From: CAVWDI01 sp046259385
GTDB lineage: Bacteria; Chloroflexota; Anaerolineae; Anaerolineales; UBA4823
DNA: 64,000 nucleotides
Assembly: GCA_046259385.1 (NCBI GenBank)
Contig: JBJYWI010000291.1
Location: 44,337-108,336 of the forward strand
Direction: 5' to 3'
Shown: piece by piece, positions 17,401-25,702 of the stretch
Numbering within the stretch: position 1 is the stretch's first letter
Layout: the number at the start of each line of letters is the position of its first letter
The notes under the pieces: model-generated
What the model saw: the letters and a program-made list of their open reading frames with translations, nothing else
Database searches by the model: none
What the model was told of the DNA's origin: nothing
Position numbers and translations under genes: made by a program

Positions 17401-19078
17401 TGATGTCGCCGAATACGCCCGTGAGCTGCCGGGAGTTGTCCACGCCGAGGATAATCTTTACACTTGCTCCCAGGATACCATCGCCCATATCATCGAACAA
17501 ATCAAGGAACTCGACCTGAACCGGGTGGTGGTCGCATCCTGCACTCCGCTGACGCACGAATCGCTTTTCCAGGACGCTCTGCGCCATGCCGGGCTGAACC
17601 CACACCTGTTTGAGATGGCAAATATCCGCAACCAGTGCTCCTGGGTCCACTCGGAAGATAAACCAGCAGCGACCAGAAAATCGAAATCACTTGTCCGGAT
17701 GGCTGTCGCCCGGGCGGTTAAACTGCAGTCTCTCAAGGTCACCGAAGTCGAGGTCGACAACGCTGCCTTGATTATCGGCGGCGGAGCGGCCGGAATGAGC
17801 GCTGCCATTAATCTAGCGGAACAGGGATTCCCGGTGCACCTTGTTGAGCGTGAAGATGAACTGGGAGGGAACCTGCGTTACCTGCGTTACTTCATCCCGA
17901 CCAACGGCAGCCCGGTCAACCCGGGCGAATACCTGGCTGAACTCGTTGACAGGGTGAACCAGCACCCGTTGATCCAGGTCTACCTCGGAGCGGAACTGGC
18001 TCAAACCGGCGGATTCAAGGGTAATTTCGTCTCAACAATAAACCAGAAAGGGAAGGCAATAAAAGTGTCCCACGGGGTGATCATCGTCGCAACCGGTGGA
18101 GTCGAGTATAAAGGGTCTGAGTATGGCTATGGCGAAGACCCACGCATCCTGACGCAGCTTGATTTTGAAGGATATTTGTCCACTCAGGCGGCAAATCTAC
18201 CAGATTCGGTTGTGATGATCCAGTGTGTAGGACCCGCTGAGAAATACTGCAGCCGGATCTGCTGCTCCACCGCTTTAAAAAATGCGATGAAACTCAAAGA
18301 ATTGAACCCGCAGGCGGATGTCACCATTTTATACCGGGATATCCGTACATTCGGATTCAAAGAAAGATTGTATACCGAAGCCCGGCGATCGGGTGTTAAA
18401 TTCATCCATTTTGACTTTGACCATAAACCGGATGTTTCTGTCAACGGTCCAGATGAAGGGCTGGTTGTAACAGTCCGTGATCCAATTTTGGAACGCAGCC
18501 TGGAAATTCAGCCGGATATGCTGGTTTTGAGCACTCCGGTTGTCCCCCCAGAGGGGATGCGCGAGCTTGCCAACCGGCTGAAATTATCTATCGATACGGA
18601 TGGCTTCTTCCTGGAAGCGCATGTAAAACTTAGACCGGTCGACTTCGCGGCAGACGGCGTATTTATGGCCGGTATGGCTCATTACCCCAAGTTCCTGGAT
18701 GAGACCATCGCCCAAGCCCAGGCAGCCGCATCTCGAGCTGCAATAACCCTGTCCAAAAAAACTATGCTCACCAATGCCCAGGTGGCGGTTGTCGACCCGT
18801 TGCTGTGCGTGGGATGCCTGACATGCGTCCGGATTTGCCCGTATGAAGTGCCGCGTATTAGCGATGAATACTCCGGAGTTGGTGAGATCATCGGCGCAGC
18901 ATATATTGAACCTGCAGTTTGTCACGGTTGCGGGTCCTGCGTCTCTGAGTGCCCTGCCAGGGCGATCCAGTTGATGCATTCAACCGATGACCAGAACCTC
19001 ACAAAGATTGACGCACTATTCGAGATCATGGAACCTGTTGGAGGGTTTATCCCTATCAAGGATGTCGAGGTGAATTGA
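14471..19078 (+). CDS. hdrA: Giant HdrA with NfnB-like insertion
   Basis: A 1535-aa mosaic flavoprotein. HdrA N-terminus: Rossmann site ~17 (VMVVGGGIAGM), NDCAMC, and [4Fe-4S] CVGCGDCAEVCP ~117. From ~166 to ~640 a GltD/NfnB-type unit is inserted: APCRDACPAGQRAQGY, ICGRICNHRCEDACNRG, FAD site VAIIGAGPCGLTAA ~261, and NAD(P) site VLGGGNVAIDCARS ~398. HdrA then resumes (CLACGVCSECMSCMFACG; SRDQTHDYCSSVCCMY). A second HdrA unit starts ~958 (VFVCHCGTN; Rossmann site ~1098) and the protein ends in a 2x[4Fe-4S] ferredoxin (~1447, ~1484). Inference: NAD(P)H entry, bifurcating flavin and ferredoxin-side clusters share one chain. Its TGA overlaps the next ATG. Confidence 0.92.
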   Translation: MTDKTTIHVAEQPTGAVMVVGGGIAGMQASLDLADQGFKVYLVEKASAIGGKMAQLDKTFPTNDCAMCTISPKLVETGLHPNIELLTNSEVLEVNGAAGNFKVQVRHKPRYIDLDKCVGCGDCAEVCPIVIPDKFNEGLSTRKAIYKLYPQAVPNAYAIEKRGIAPCRDACPAGQRAQGYIALIREGRWEDALRVIKMDNPFPGICGRICNHRCEDACNRGMVDEPINIRALKRFVTDKVYETERQPLEALPISQNERVAIIGAGPCGLTAAQDLIHAGYGVTVFEAMPVPGGMLRLGVPEYRLPTEIIEREVQDIIDLGVDLRLNHRIDDLDALYDEGFQAVLIAVGAHEGIRLPIPGSNLDGVLVNTHFLRDVRLGKYAGESEGEKGENRKGQLGKNVLVLGGGNVAIDCARSAVRLGCHVEMACLESRVEMPSHEWEINDTLAEGIAIHNSRTFEQILSDENGRVKGVECSLVESFHFDEGGRLQLDKVPDSRHVIPCDTVIFSVGQRAGLAFIPDDAGVGITNQQTIAINPNTLAATRPGVFAAGDSVSGTAFVIEAVDSGHKAAESIIRYLQEEPMEPPPRPDLPVVKFSRHEIDQAIIEGEIIPHPRIPLPELPVDKRINNFLEIEGGYDEESAKAEAARCLACGVCSECMSCMFACGRDAINHNDVESTSTIEVGALILAPGYQVYNANLSQEYGLGRYPNVVTSLQYERMLSASGPTSGHVKRPSDDKIPRRIAFLQCVGSRDQTHDYCSSVCCMYAAKEAVMTIEHARTESRDGSENGGVSCEVFFMDTRSYSKGYEEYYRRAEKKYGVKYTRCRLSDIKEDPQTNNLYVRYNAPYEDSGQVRNAEFDLVVLSVGMEIAESVQDLGRRLGIELDSYGFCHTTLFHPLQSSRRGIYVAGPFREPKDIPETVVEASGAAASAAELLASARFSLTKPEEYPPERDVSHERARIGVFVCHCGTNIGGYVDVPDVAEYARELPGVVHAEDNLYTCSQDTIAHIIEQIKELDLNRVVVASCTPLTHESLFQDALRHAGLNPHLFEMANIRNQCSWVHSEDKPAATRKSKSLVRMAVARAVKLQSLKVTEVEVDNAALIIGGGAAGMSAAINLAEQGFPVHLVEREDELGGNLRYLRYFIPTNGSPVNPGEYLAELVDRVNQHPLIQVYLGAELAQTGGFKGNFVSTINQKGKAIKVSHGVIIVATGGVEYKGSEYGYGEDPRILTQLDFEGYLSTQAANLPDSVVMIQCVGPAEKYCSRICCSTALKNAMKLKELNPQADVTILYRDIRTFGFKERLYTEARRSGVKFIHFDFDHKPDVSVNGPDEGLVVTVRDPILERSLEIQPDMLVLSTPVVPPEGMRELANRLKLSIDTDGFFLEAHVKLRPVDFAADGVFMAGMAHYPKFLDETIAQAQAAASRAAITLSKKTMLTNAQVAVVDPLLCVGCLTCVRICPYEVPRISDEYSGVGEIIGAAYIEPAVCHGCGSCVSECPARAIQLMHSTDDQNLTKIDALFEIMEPVGGFIPIKDVEVN

Positions 19079-19557
19079 TGTCGCCGGAAGAATTTAAACC
19101 TGAGATTGTATCATTTTGCTGTCACTACTGCGCCTATGCGGCCGCTGATCTGGCAGGTTCGTTGCGCCTTGAGTACCCCCCTTCCATCAAGGTAATCGAA
19201 TTACCCTGCTCCGGTAAGGTGGATGTGCTGTACGCTCTGCGCGCCTTCGAAGACGGCGCGGACGGCGTTATGGTCGCCGGTTGACTGGAAGGTGACTGCC
19301 ATTACCTGGAAGGTAATATCAATGCCCGCCGGCGAGTAGAATATATCAGAGAGATGCTGGAAGAGATCGGCCTTGAAGGGAGACGGATCCAGATGGTAAA
19401 CGTCTCTGCAGCGATGGGAGGTCAGTTCGCCTGGTCCGCGGCTGAATTTACGGAAGAGATCCGGCGTTTAGGTCCCAGTAAGTTGAATAATAGAATCGAT
19501 CGCGAACCATCTTTAGCTCATGAAGATGAGCTGCCAAGCAAACCTGAGGGAGGGTAA
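19078..19557 (+). CDS. mvhD: MvhD-like selenoprotein, UGA at 19282-19284
   Basis: The frame runs from ATG 19078 (overlapping the HdrA stop) to TAA 19557 with one in-frame TGA at 19282, giving 159 residues if the TGA is read as selenocysteine. Before it stand CCHYCAYAAADLAG and LPCSGKVD; after it LEGDCHYLEGN continues without interruption. Aligned to the copy at 13883, the TGA falls on the cluster cysteine of VACPIGNC. Selenocysteine at this place is known in some MvhD/VhuD-type proteins. A hairpin lies 16 nt downstream. Automated calling would stop at 69 aa. A nonsense mutation is unlikely because a second copy shows the same arrangement. Confidence 0.88.
19301..19317 (+). promoter_or_regulatory. 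SECIS-like hairpin of the first UGA gene
   Basis: ATTACC (19301-19306) pairs perfectly with GGTAAT (19312-19317) around the loop TGGAA, starting 17 nt after the UGA, within the range of bacterial SECIS elements. The stem also encodes conserved residues, so protein constraint contributes to its conservation. Confidence 0.6.
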
Positions 19558-19558
19558 A

Positions 19559-19954
19559 GTGAACCAGCAACCTTATATTATGATTGTAGACGATGATCCC
19601 GATATTCTGGAGGGAATCATTACAATACTTGAAACCCAACCCTACCGCCTTGCCACAGCCCGGGATGGGAAAATGTGTGTGGAAATGATCGCTCAGGAAC
19701 AACCCGACCTGTTGATCCTGGACCTCTTAATGCCGCGCATGGACGGCTGGGGAGTGATCCGTGAATTAAGGAGCGAACCTCAGTTCTCAAAAATACCAAT
19801 CATGATCCTGACAACCGTGATCGAAGATGCCAGCCGGAGACGTTACGAACTAGAGACCGGTATGGCAATGGAGGTTCAGGACTATGTCCAGAAACCTGCC
19901 AGACCAGCCGATTTACTGCGCAGGGTTGAAAAGCTGTTAGGACCGCGTGACTGA
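19559..19954 (+). CDS. Single-domain response regulator
   Basis: The start is taken at GTG 19559, directly behind GAGGGAGGG, giving 131 aa. It is a CheY-like receiver: acidic pocket IVDDDPDILE, phosphoryl-accepting Asp in LLILDLLMPRMDGW, Thr in ILTTVIE, and Lys in VQKPARP. There is no output domain, so it must act by protein contact. It is embedded between two HdrA-MvhD pairs, 1 nt after the selenoprotein stop, and overlaps the kinase start by 8 nt, which implies coupled expression. Confidence 0.9.
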   Translation: MNQQPYIMIVDDDPDILEGIITILETQPYRLATARDGKMCVEMIAQEQPDLLILDLLMPRMDGWGVIRELRSEPQFSKIPIMILTTVIEDASRRRYELETGMAMEVQDYVQKPARPADLLRRVEKLLGPRD

Positions 19955-21146
19955 TATGGGCACCCCTGTCCTCTCGATTACTGCCGACCGACTGAGCAGA
20001 GCTGAAATCTTTAGGACGCTCTCAGAGGCTGACCTGATTGCCATTGCGGAGTTTTGCAAAGAGGAACGCGGCCTTGAGAACCATGCAATCCTTGAGGAAG
20101 GCAATCCGGCTGACACGCTGTTTATTGTTGAGCGCGGCAAGCTAGCCCTTGAAAAGAAAATTCAAATCGGGCGGCATACCACACCACGAAATGCTACAAT
20201 CGGTTATGTTGAATCAGGAGAAATTGCGGGTTATTCAACGCTGACTGAGCCACATATTTATTCTACATCGGCGGTCTGTATTGAAAACAGCCGCTTGATC
20301 GCGATAGACGGGCAAAAGCTTCGTGAATACCTCAACACGAATCCGGATGCGGGTCTTTCTGTTATGAAGATCGTCGCTTCGACTGTGGGAAACCGTTACC
20401 GCCGCGCTATCGGGACCTTAACATATTTTCTGTCAATTGTCTCTCATGAATTACGGTCTCCGCTGGCAGCGATTGAGAATTACCTGCAGCTCATTCACGA
20501 AGGGTTCGCAGGAGATTTGAACCCCAAGCAGGAGCGTATGGTTCAGCGCAGTATACTCAGAATTCTTGATTTACGGGCATTAATTGGGGATGTCGTCGAC
20601 CTGGCTCGCATGCGCCCGGAACAGATCCAGGCTGATTTTGAGTGGTTTGATCCAGGTGAGGTTGGATTTGAATCGATTGAAGACGCCCGCCTAGCAGCTG
20701 CGGAAAAGGACATCAGGATCAAAGTTGATCCACCCAATAAATTTGAGCCCATCGTCGGCGCCCGCCGTAGAATGAGGCAAGTGCTTACGAACCTGCTGAA
20801 CAATGCAATTAAGTATACCCCCCAGGACAGCGAAGTGGTTTTTCGGGCCCGCTACCAATCTGATAGGCTCATATTTGAAATTCAAGACCATGGACCTGGT
20901 ATTCCAGAGGATGAGATACCCCATATTTTTGAGGATTTTTACCGGGCAAGCAATGTCAGTGAGACAAGCGGAACAGGTCTGGGTCTCTCGATCGCAAAAA
21001 AAATCGTCGATGCCCATGAAGGAGACATTTTCGTCACCAATATAAAAGATGGCGAAAAGGTTATTGGGACTCGGTTCACAGTCGACATCCCACGCGACCT
21101 GACAACACCTGAGATGAGACGGCAAAAGATGATGGAACGGGTATAA
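19947..21146 (+). CDS. Sensor histidine kinase with cNMP-binding domain
   Basis: A 399-aa soluble kinase; the start is GTG 19947 or ATG 19956. Residues about 10-140 form a cNMP-binding beta-roll (ILEEGNPADTLFIVERGKLA). HisKA follows with SIVSHELRSPLAAIE (phosphorylated His), then HATPase with QVLTNLLNNAIKYTP, DHGPGIPEDEI and SGTGLGLSIAKKI. There is no transmembrane segment, so it reads a cytoplasmic signal. Its place inside the HdrA locus suggests that it monitors nucleotide or redox state and tunes the complex or its expression. The next hdrA GTG follows after 1 nt. Confidence 0.9.
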   Translation: MTDMGTPVLSITADRLSRAEIFRTLSEADLIAIAEFCKEERGLENHAILEEGNPADTLFIVERGKLALEKKIQIGRHTTPRNATIGYVESGEIAGYSTLTEPHIYSTSAVCIENSRLIAIDGQKLREYLNTNPDAGLSVMKIVASTVGNRYRRAIGTLTYFLSIVSHELRSPLAAIENYLQLIHEGFAGDLNPKQERMVQRSILRILDLRALIGDVVDLARMRPEQIQADFEWFDPGEVGFESIEDARLAAAEKDIRIKVDPPNKFEPIVGARRRMRQVLTNLLNNAIKYTPQDSEVVFRARYQSDRLIFEIQDHGPGIPEDEIPHIFEDFYRASNVSETSGTGLGLSIAKKIVDAHEGDIFVTNIKDGEKVIGTRFTVDIPRDLTTPEMRRQKMMERV

Positions 21147-21147
21147 A

Positions 21148-24100
21148 GTGGACGATTCACAATACCTCACTTCTCCAAAGAGTAACTCAAAAAAGACTGC
21201 TCCGGTAGGCGCGGCGCTGGTCGTTGGCGGCGGCATCGCCGGCATGCAGGCTGCCCTAGATCTGGGCAACCAGGGTTTCAAAGTCTATATTGTTGAGGAG
21301 AAGTCCGCTATTGGCGGTCGAATGGCACAGCTGGATAAGACTTTCCCGACCAATGACTGCGCGATGTGCAATATCAGTCCTAAACTTGTCGATACTGGCC
21401 GGCACCCGAATATTGAGATATTGACAAATACCGACCTGCTCGATGTGGAAGGCACTGCTGGTAATTTCACTGTCACTCTCCTCAGACGTCCACGTTACAT
21501 TGATACGGACAAATGTGTTGGCTGCGGAGACTGTGCAGAGGTATGTCCAATCTCCCTGCCGGATTTGTTCGAAGTTGGGCTGAAAGAGCGCAAAGCAGCC
21601 CACCGACTTTACCAGCAGGCAGTTCCAGCAGCATATGCGATCGATAAACTCGGCACTGCACCCTGCCGGCATGCCTGTCCAGCCGACCAGCGCGCCCAGG
21701 GGTATATATCTCTGATCGCGCATGGGCGCTACAAGGAAGCCTTCAGGGTTATCAAAGAGGACAACCCATTCCCGAGTGTATGCGGGCGGACATGCCACCA
21801 TCCCTGTGAGAATAAATGCACCCTCGGCCTGGTTGACAAGCCAGTCAATATCATGGCATTAAAGCGGTTTGTTGTGGATTATGCACTTGCGTACGGCAGG
21901 GATAGAGTCGAACCCGCAGCGCGCACACATCCGGAGTGGATCGCAGTTATTGGATCAGGTCCGGCAGGGCTTACCGCCGCCCACGACCTTGTAAAAATGG
22001 GATACGGGGTCACCGTATATGAGGCTCTTCCGGTAGCGGGCGGTATGATGCGGGTCGGTATTCCCGCTCACCGGCTTCCCAAGGGAGCCCTGCAGCAGGA
22101 CATCGATGATATTCTGGCGCTTGGGGTTGTTTTGAAAACAAACACCCCGGTCAAAAACCCACAGGAATTATTGGAGCAGGGATATAACGCGGTTTGCCTG
22201 GCAACCGGAATCTCCAACCCGGAACAATCTTTGGGCCTGGAAGGAGAATACGCGCAGGGTGTCCTTCCAGCAGCCACTTTCCTGCGAAAAGTCAACCTCG
22301 GTGAACCGGTATCGATCGGCAACCGGGTCGCGGTGATTGGCGGCGGTATCACTGCAATGGATTCAGCTGCAGTTGCCCGCCGGTTGGGCGCGGGAAAAGT
22401 TTTTCTTGTCCTGGACCGCCCGCGTGGAGAATTACCTGCCTACCAATGGGAAATCGACGCAGTTGAAGCTGAGGGAATTGAGATTCACGAACGCACCTCC
22501 GCAACGCGTATTATCTCAGAAAACGGGAATGTTACAGCGGTAGAGCTGGCAAAAACCGCCAGGGGAATGGTCACTGACCGGGAAGGCCGCAAACGCCCGA
22601 AACTGGAACCGGATTCAGAATTCATCCTTGAGGTTGATACGATCATCGGGACGGTAGGGCAGTATTCAGATTTATCTTACCTCGATCCGCAGTTTGAAGA
22701 CCTGACTGCTGATCCTGAGAATTTAACCTGCGAAATCCCGGGGTTATTTATCGTCGGCGGCCGAAAGACTGGCGCCAGTTATATCATCGAAGCAGTATCA
22801 CTGGGGCATAAAGTAGCAGATTCAATAAACAGATACCTGTCTGGCTCTCAAATGAACGGTTTTGAACAAGCACGACCTCCTGTGGTGAAATTCGAACGCC
22901 AGGAAATCCAGGACCGGATAACAAGCGGCGAGATCATCCTGCGGGAACGGGTTGAACCGGATCTGCTGCCAATGGAAGAGAGGGTAACCAGCTTTCGAGA
23001 GGTGGTGCTTGGGCTCACAGAACACCAGGCGCGCGCGGAAGCCCAGAGGTGTCTACAGTGCGGGATTTGCGCCGAATGCCTGGCATGTGAATACGCCTGC
23101 GGGGTCGATGCTATTGACCACAACATGGTGGCAAGAGAGGAAAAGCTGCAGGTGGGCTCTGTTCTACTCGCGCCGGGTTTCAAGCCGTATAACGCCTCTC
23201 TCTCAGGTGAATATGGTTTTGGACGTTATCCAAACGTGATCACTGCCCTGCAGTTCGAGAGGCTGCTGTCAGCCTCAGGACCCACAATGGGCCATATTAT
23301 CCGCCCTTCAGATGCTCAGGAGCCACAGCGGATTGCATTTCTTCAGTGTGTCGGCTCGCGTGACCAGACCCACGACTACTGTTCTTCAGTTTGCTGCATG
23401 TATGCGACTAAAGAAGCAATTATGGCGAAAGAACACCAGCCTGGCCTGGATATCCACATCTTTATGATCGACATGCGCGCCTTTTCGAAAGGGTACTGGA
23501 ACTACTACCTCCGGGCGCGCGATCAATATGAAATTCAATACACCCGCTGCCGGGCAAGCATGCTGCATGAAGATGAAGCCAACCACAGCTTAACATTGGA
23601 ATATATCGATGAGGACAACTCCCGCTTTAAACAGGAGTTTGACCTTGTCGTACTTTCAACTGGAATGGAGATTGCGCAGAGTGTGCGCGAACTCGCAAAT
23701 CGAATCAATGTCGAAACCGATCAATACGGCTTCTGCAAAACGGAAGCATTTAACCCGCTTCAAACCAGCCGACCAGGTATATTCGCTATGGGACCCTTCC
23801 GCGAACCAAAGGATATTCCCGAGTCTGTCATCGAAGCCAGCGGTGCAGCGGCAGCAGCCTCCGCCATCATCTCAGAAGCCCGTTTTTCGCTCACCTCACC
23901 GGTCGAATATCCCTCGGAAAGAGATATCAGTGGCGAAGAGGTTCGCACCGGCGTCTTTGTGTGTCACTGCGGTACGAACATCGCGGGATTCCTTGATGTC
24001 GGCGAGGTAACTGACCATGCCAGGCACCTCCCGGGGGTTGTATTTGCTGAATCCAACCTGTACTCATGCTCTCAGGACAGCGTCCAGCACATCAGCGAAG

Positions 24101-25653
24101 TGATCGCAGAGCGCAGCCTGAACCGGGTAGTTGTCGCCAGCTGTACCCCGCTCACACACCAGCCCCTTTTCCAGGACTGCCTGAGAAGGGCAGGTTTGAA
24201 TCCGTACTTGTTCGAAATGGCAAACATTCGCAACCAGTGCTCCTGGGTCCATTCTCACGACAGGCAGGCGGCAACAATCAAAGCTAAGGAACTGGTTCAG
24301 ATGGCGGTTGCCCGAGCCGAACACCTGACGCCCAGGCCGCTTGTAACAGTTCCAATAGAAAAATCCGCCCTAATTGTAGGAGGCGGACCAGCCGGGATGA
24401 GCGCAGCGCTGTCCCTGTCAGGCTCCGGATTCCCGGTGCATCTGGTGGAAAAAGCGCCGGAACTTGGCGGCTGCCTTAATTCGGTATTTGTCCCGCTAAA
24501 CGGGCGCGACCCGCAGAAAATCCGGGAGACACTGATCGAACAGGTACTTTCGGATGAATTAATTACCACACACATGAACAGCCAGGTAAGTGATGTCAGC
24601 GGATTTAAAGGCAATTTCAGCAGTACAATCACGAACAATAACGGGGATATAACCGAAGTATCACATGGCGTGATTATTCTGGCGACGGGAGCGATGGAAT
24701 ATCGCGGCCCGGACTATAACTACGGCACCGATGAACGCATTCTTGCTATGGGCGAATTCGAAAAACGCCTGGCAGAAAGACCAGCGGAAGAACTCCCGGA
24801 ATCCATTGTAATGATCTTATGTGTTGGTCCTGCTGAACGTTACTGCAGCCGGATTTGCTGCACTGTTGCAATAAAAAACGCAATTAGGCTGAAAGAACTC
24901 AAACCCGATGCCGAAATCACCATTATTTACAAGGATATACGGACTTATGGATTCAAGGAACGCCTTTACACTCAAGCCAGGGAGAAAGGTGTTATATTTG
25001 TCCGATATGATGGGCACAACCGGCCAGAGGTCTCCAGAGAGAAAGATGGAAGATTGGTTGTGCAGGCATGGGAGCCGGTTATTTCGCTCCCAATGAAAAT
25101 ATATCCCGACCTGGTTGTCTTAAGTATGCCGATTGTCCCTCGTGATGATGCTGGAGATATTGCCAGCCTGTTCAAGGTGCCCATTGACGAGGATGGATTC
25201 TTCAAAGAAGCACATGTCAAACTGCGCCCGGTGGATTTCTCTACCGAAGGCGTATTTATGGCGGGAATGGCGCACTATCCAAAACTGCTTGATGAAACCA
25301 TCATCCAGGCTCAGGCTGCTGCCTCCCGGGCAGCGAGTGTGCTGAATAAGAGCGACTTAAAAGTCGGCGGAAGGATAGCGGTAGTGGACGAAAGCCTGTG
25401 CACAGGCTGCTTGACCTGCCTCAGAATATGTCCATTCCATGTCCCGCTCATTAAGTCTAACCTAGTTGGAACCGGGGAGATAATGGGCGCAGCATATATT
25501 GAACCAGCCACTTGCCAGGGCTGCGGGACGTGCGCGGCTGAATGCCCTGCCCAGGCGATTCAACTGATGCATTACACCGATTATCAAATGTCGGCAATGG
25601 TCGAGGCGCTGGTAAAACCCGAATTAATCGAAACATTTACTGGTGAAGGATAG
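21148..25653 (+). CDS. hdrA: Giant HdrA with NfnB-like insertion, second copy
   Basis: A 1501-aa paralogue of the 1535-aa protein with the same layout: Rossmann site ~24 (LVVGGGIAGMQA), CVGCGDCAEVCP ~123, NfnB/GltD insertion from APCRHACPADQRAQGY ~171 (FAD site VIGSGPAGLTA ~268, NAD(P) site VIGGGITAMDSAAVARRLG), HdrA resuming at CLQCGICAECLACEYACG ~633, second unit at VFVCHCGTN ~935 with VGGGPAGMSA ~1076, and a C-terminal ferredoxin (~1419, ~1456). The GTG start lies 1 nt after the kinase stop. Compared with its sister it lacks a short charged stretch in the NAD(P)-domain linker. The pair probably arose by tandem duplication. Confidence 0.92.
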   Translation: MDDSQYLTSPKSNSKKTAPVGAALVVGGGIAGMQAALDLGNQGFKVYIVEEKSAIGGRMAQLDKTFPTNDCAMCNISPKLVDTGRHPNIEILTNTDLLDVEGTAGNFTVTLLRRPRYIDTDKCVGCGDCAEVCPISLPDLFEVGLKERKAAHRLYQQAVPAAYAIDKLGTAPCRHACPADQRAQGYISLIAHGRYKEAFRVIKEDNPFPSVCGRTCHHPCENKCTLGLVDKPVNIMALKRFVVDYALAYGRDRVEPAARTHPEWIAVIGSGPAGLTAAHDLVKMGYGVTVYEALPVAGGMMRVGIPAHRLPKGALQQDIDDILALGVVLKTNTPVKNPQELLEQGYNAVCLATGISNPEQSLGLEGEYAQGVLPAATFLRKVNLGEPVSIGNRVAVIGGGITAMDSAAVARRLGAGKVFLVLDRPRGELPAYQWEIDAVEAEGIEIHERTSATRIISENGNVTAVELAKTARGMVTDREGRKRPKLEPDSEFILEVDTIIGTVGQYSDLSYLDPQFEDLTADPENLTCEIPGLFIVGGRKTGASYIIEAVSLGHKVADSINRYLSGSQMNGFEQARPPVVKFERQEIQDRITSGEIILRERVEPDLLPMEERVTSFREVVLGLTEHQARAEAQRCLQCGICAECLACEYACGVDAIDHNMVAREEKLQVGSVLLAPGFKPYNASLSGEYGFGRYPNVITALQFERLLSASGPTMGHIIRPSDAQEPQRIAFLQCVGSRDQTHDYCSSVCCMYATKEAIMAKEHQPGLDIHIFMIDMRAFSKGYWNYYLRARDQYEIQYTRCRASMLHEDEANHSLTLEYIDEDNSRFKQEFDLVVLSTGMEIAQSVRELANRINVETDQYGFCKTEAFNPLQTSRPGIFAMGPFREPKDIPESVIEASGAAAAASAIISEARFSLTSPVEYPSERDISGEEVRTGVFVCHCGTNIAGFLDVGEVTDHARHLPGVVFAESNLYSCSQDSVQHISEVIAERSLNRVVVASCTPLTHQPLFQDCLRRAGLNPYLFEMANIRNQCSWVHSHDRQAATIKAKELVQMAVARAEHLTPRPLVTVPIEKSALIVGGGPAGMSAALSLSGSGFPVHLVEKAPELGGCLNSVFVPLNGRDPQKIRETLIEQVLSDELITTHMNSQVSDVSGFKGNFSSTITNNNGDITEVSHGVIILATGAMEYRGPDYNYGTDERILAMGEFEKRLAERPAEELPESIVMILCVGPAERYCSRICCTVAIKNAIRLKELKPDAEITIIYKDIRTYGFKERLYTQAREKGVIFVRYDGHNRPEVSREKDGRLVVQAWEPVISLPMKIYPDLVVLSMPIVPRDDAGDIASLFKVPIDEDGFFKEAHVKLRPVDFSTEGVFMAGMAHYPKLLDETIIQAQAAASRAASVLNKSDLKVGGRIAVVDESLCTGCLTCLRICPFHVPLIKSNLVGTGEIMGAAYIEPATCQGCGTCAAECPAQAIQLMHYTDYQMSAMVEALVKPELIETFTGEG

Positions 25654-25702
25654 AATTGTGACACGTGGTTTTAATACAACAAGGATTTAGGCAAATCAAT
25701 TA

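Noticed and set aside
16838..17650. A 270-aa minus-strand frame inside the same gene
   Set aside because: Same reason; it mirrors the HdrA reading frame and has no plausible ribosome-binding site or family.
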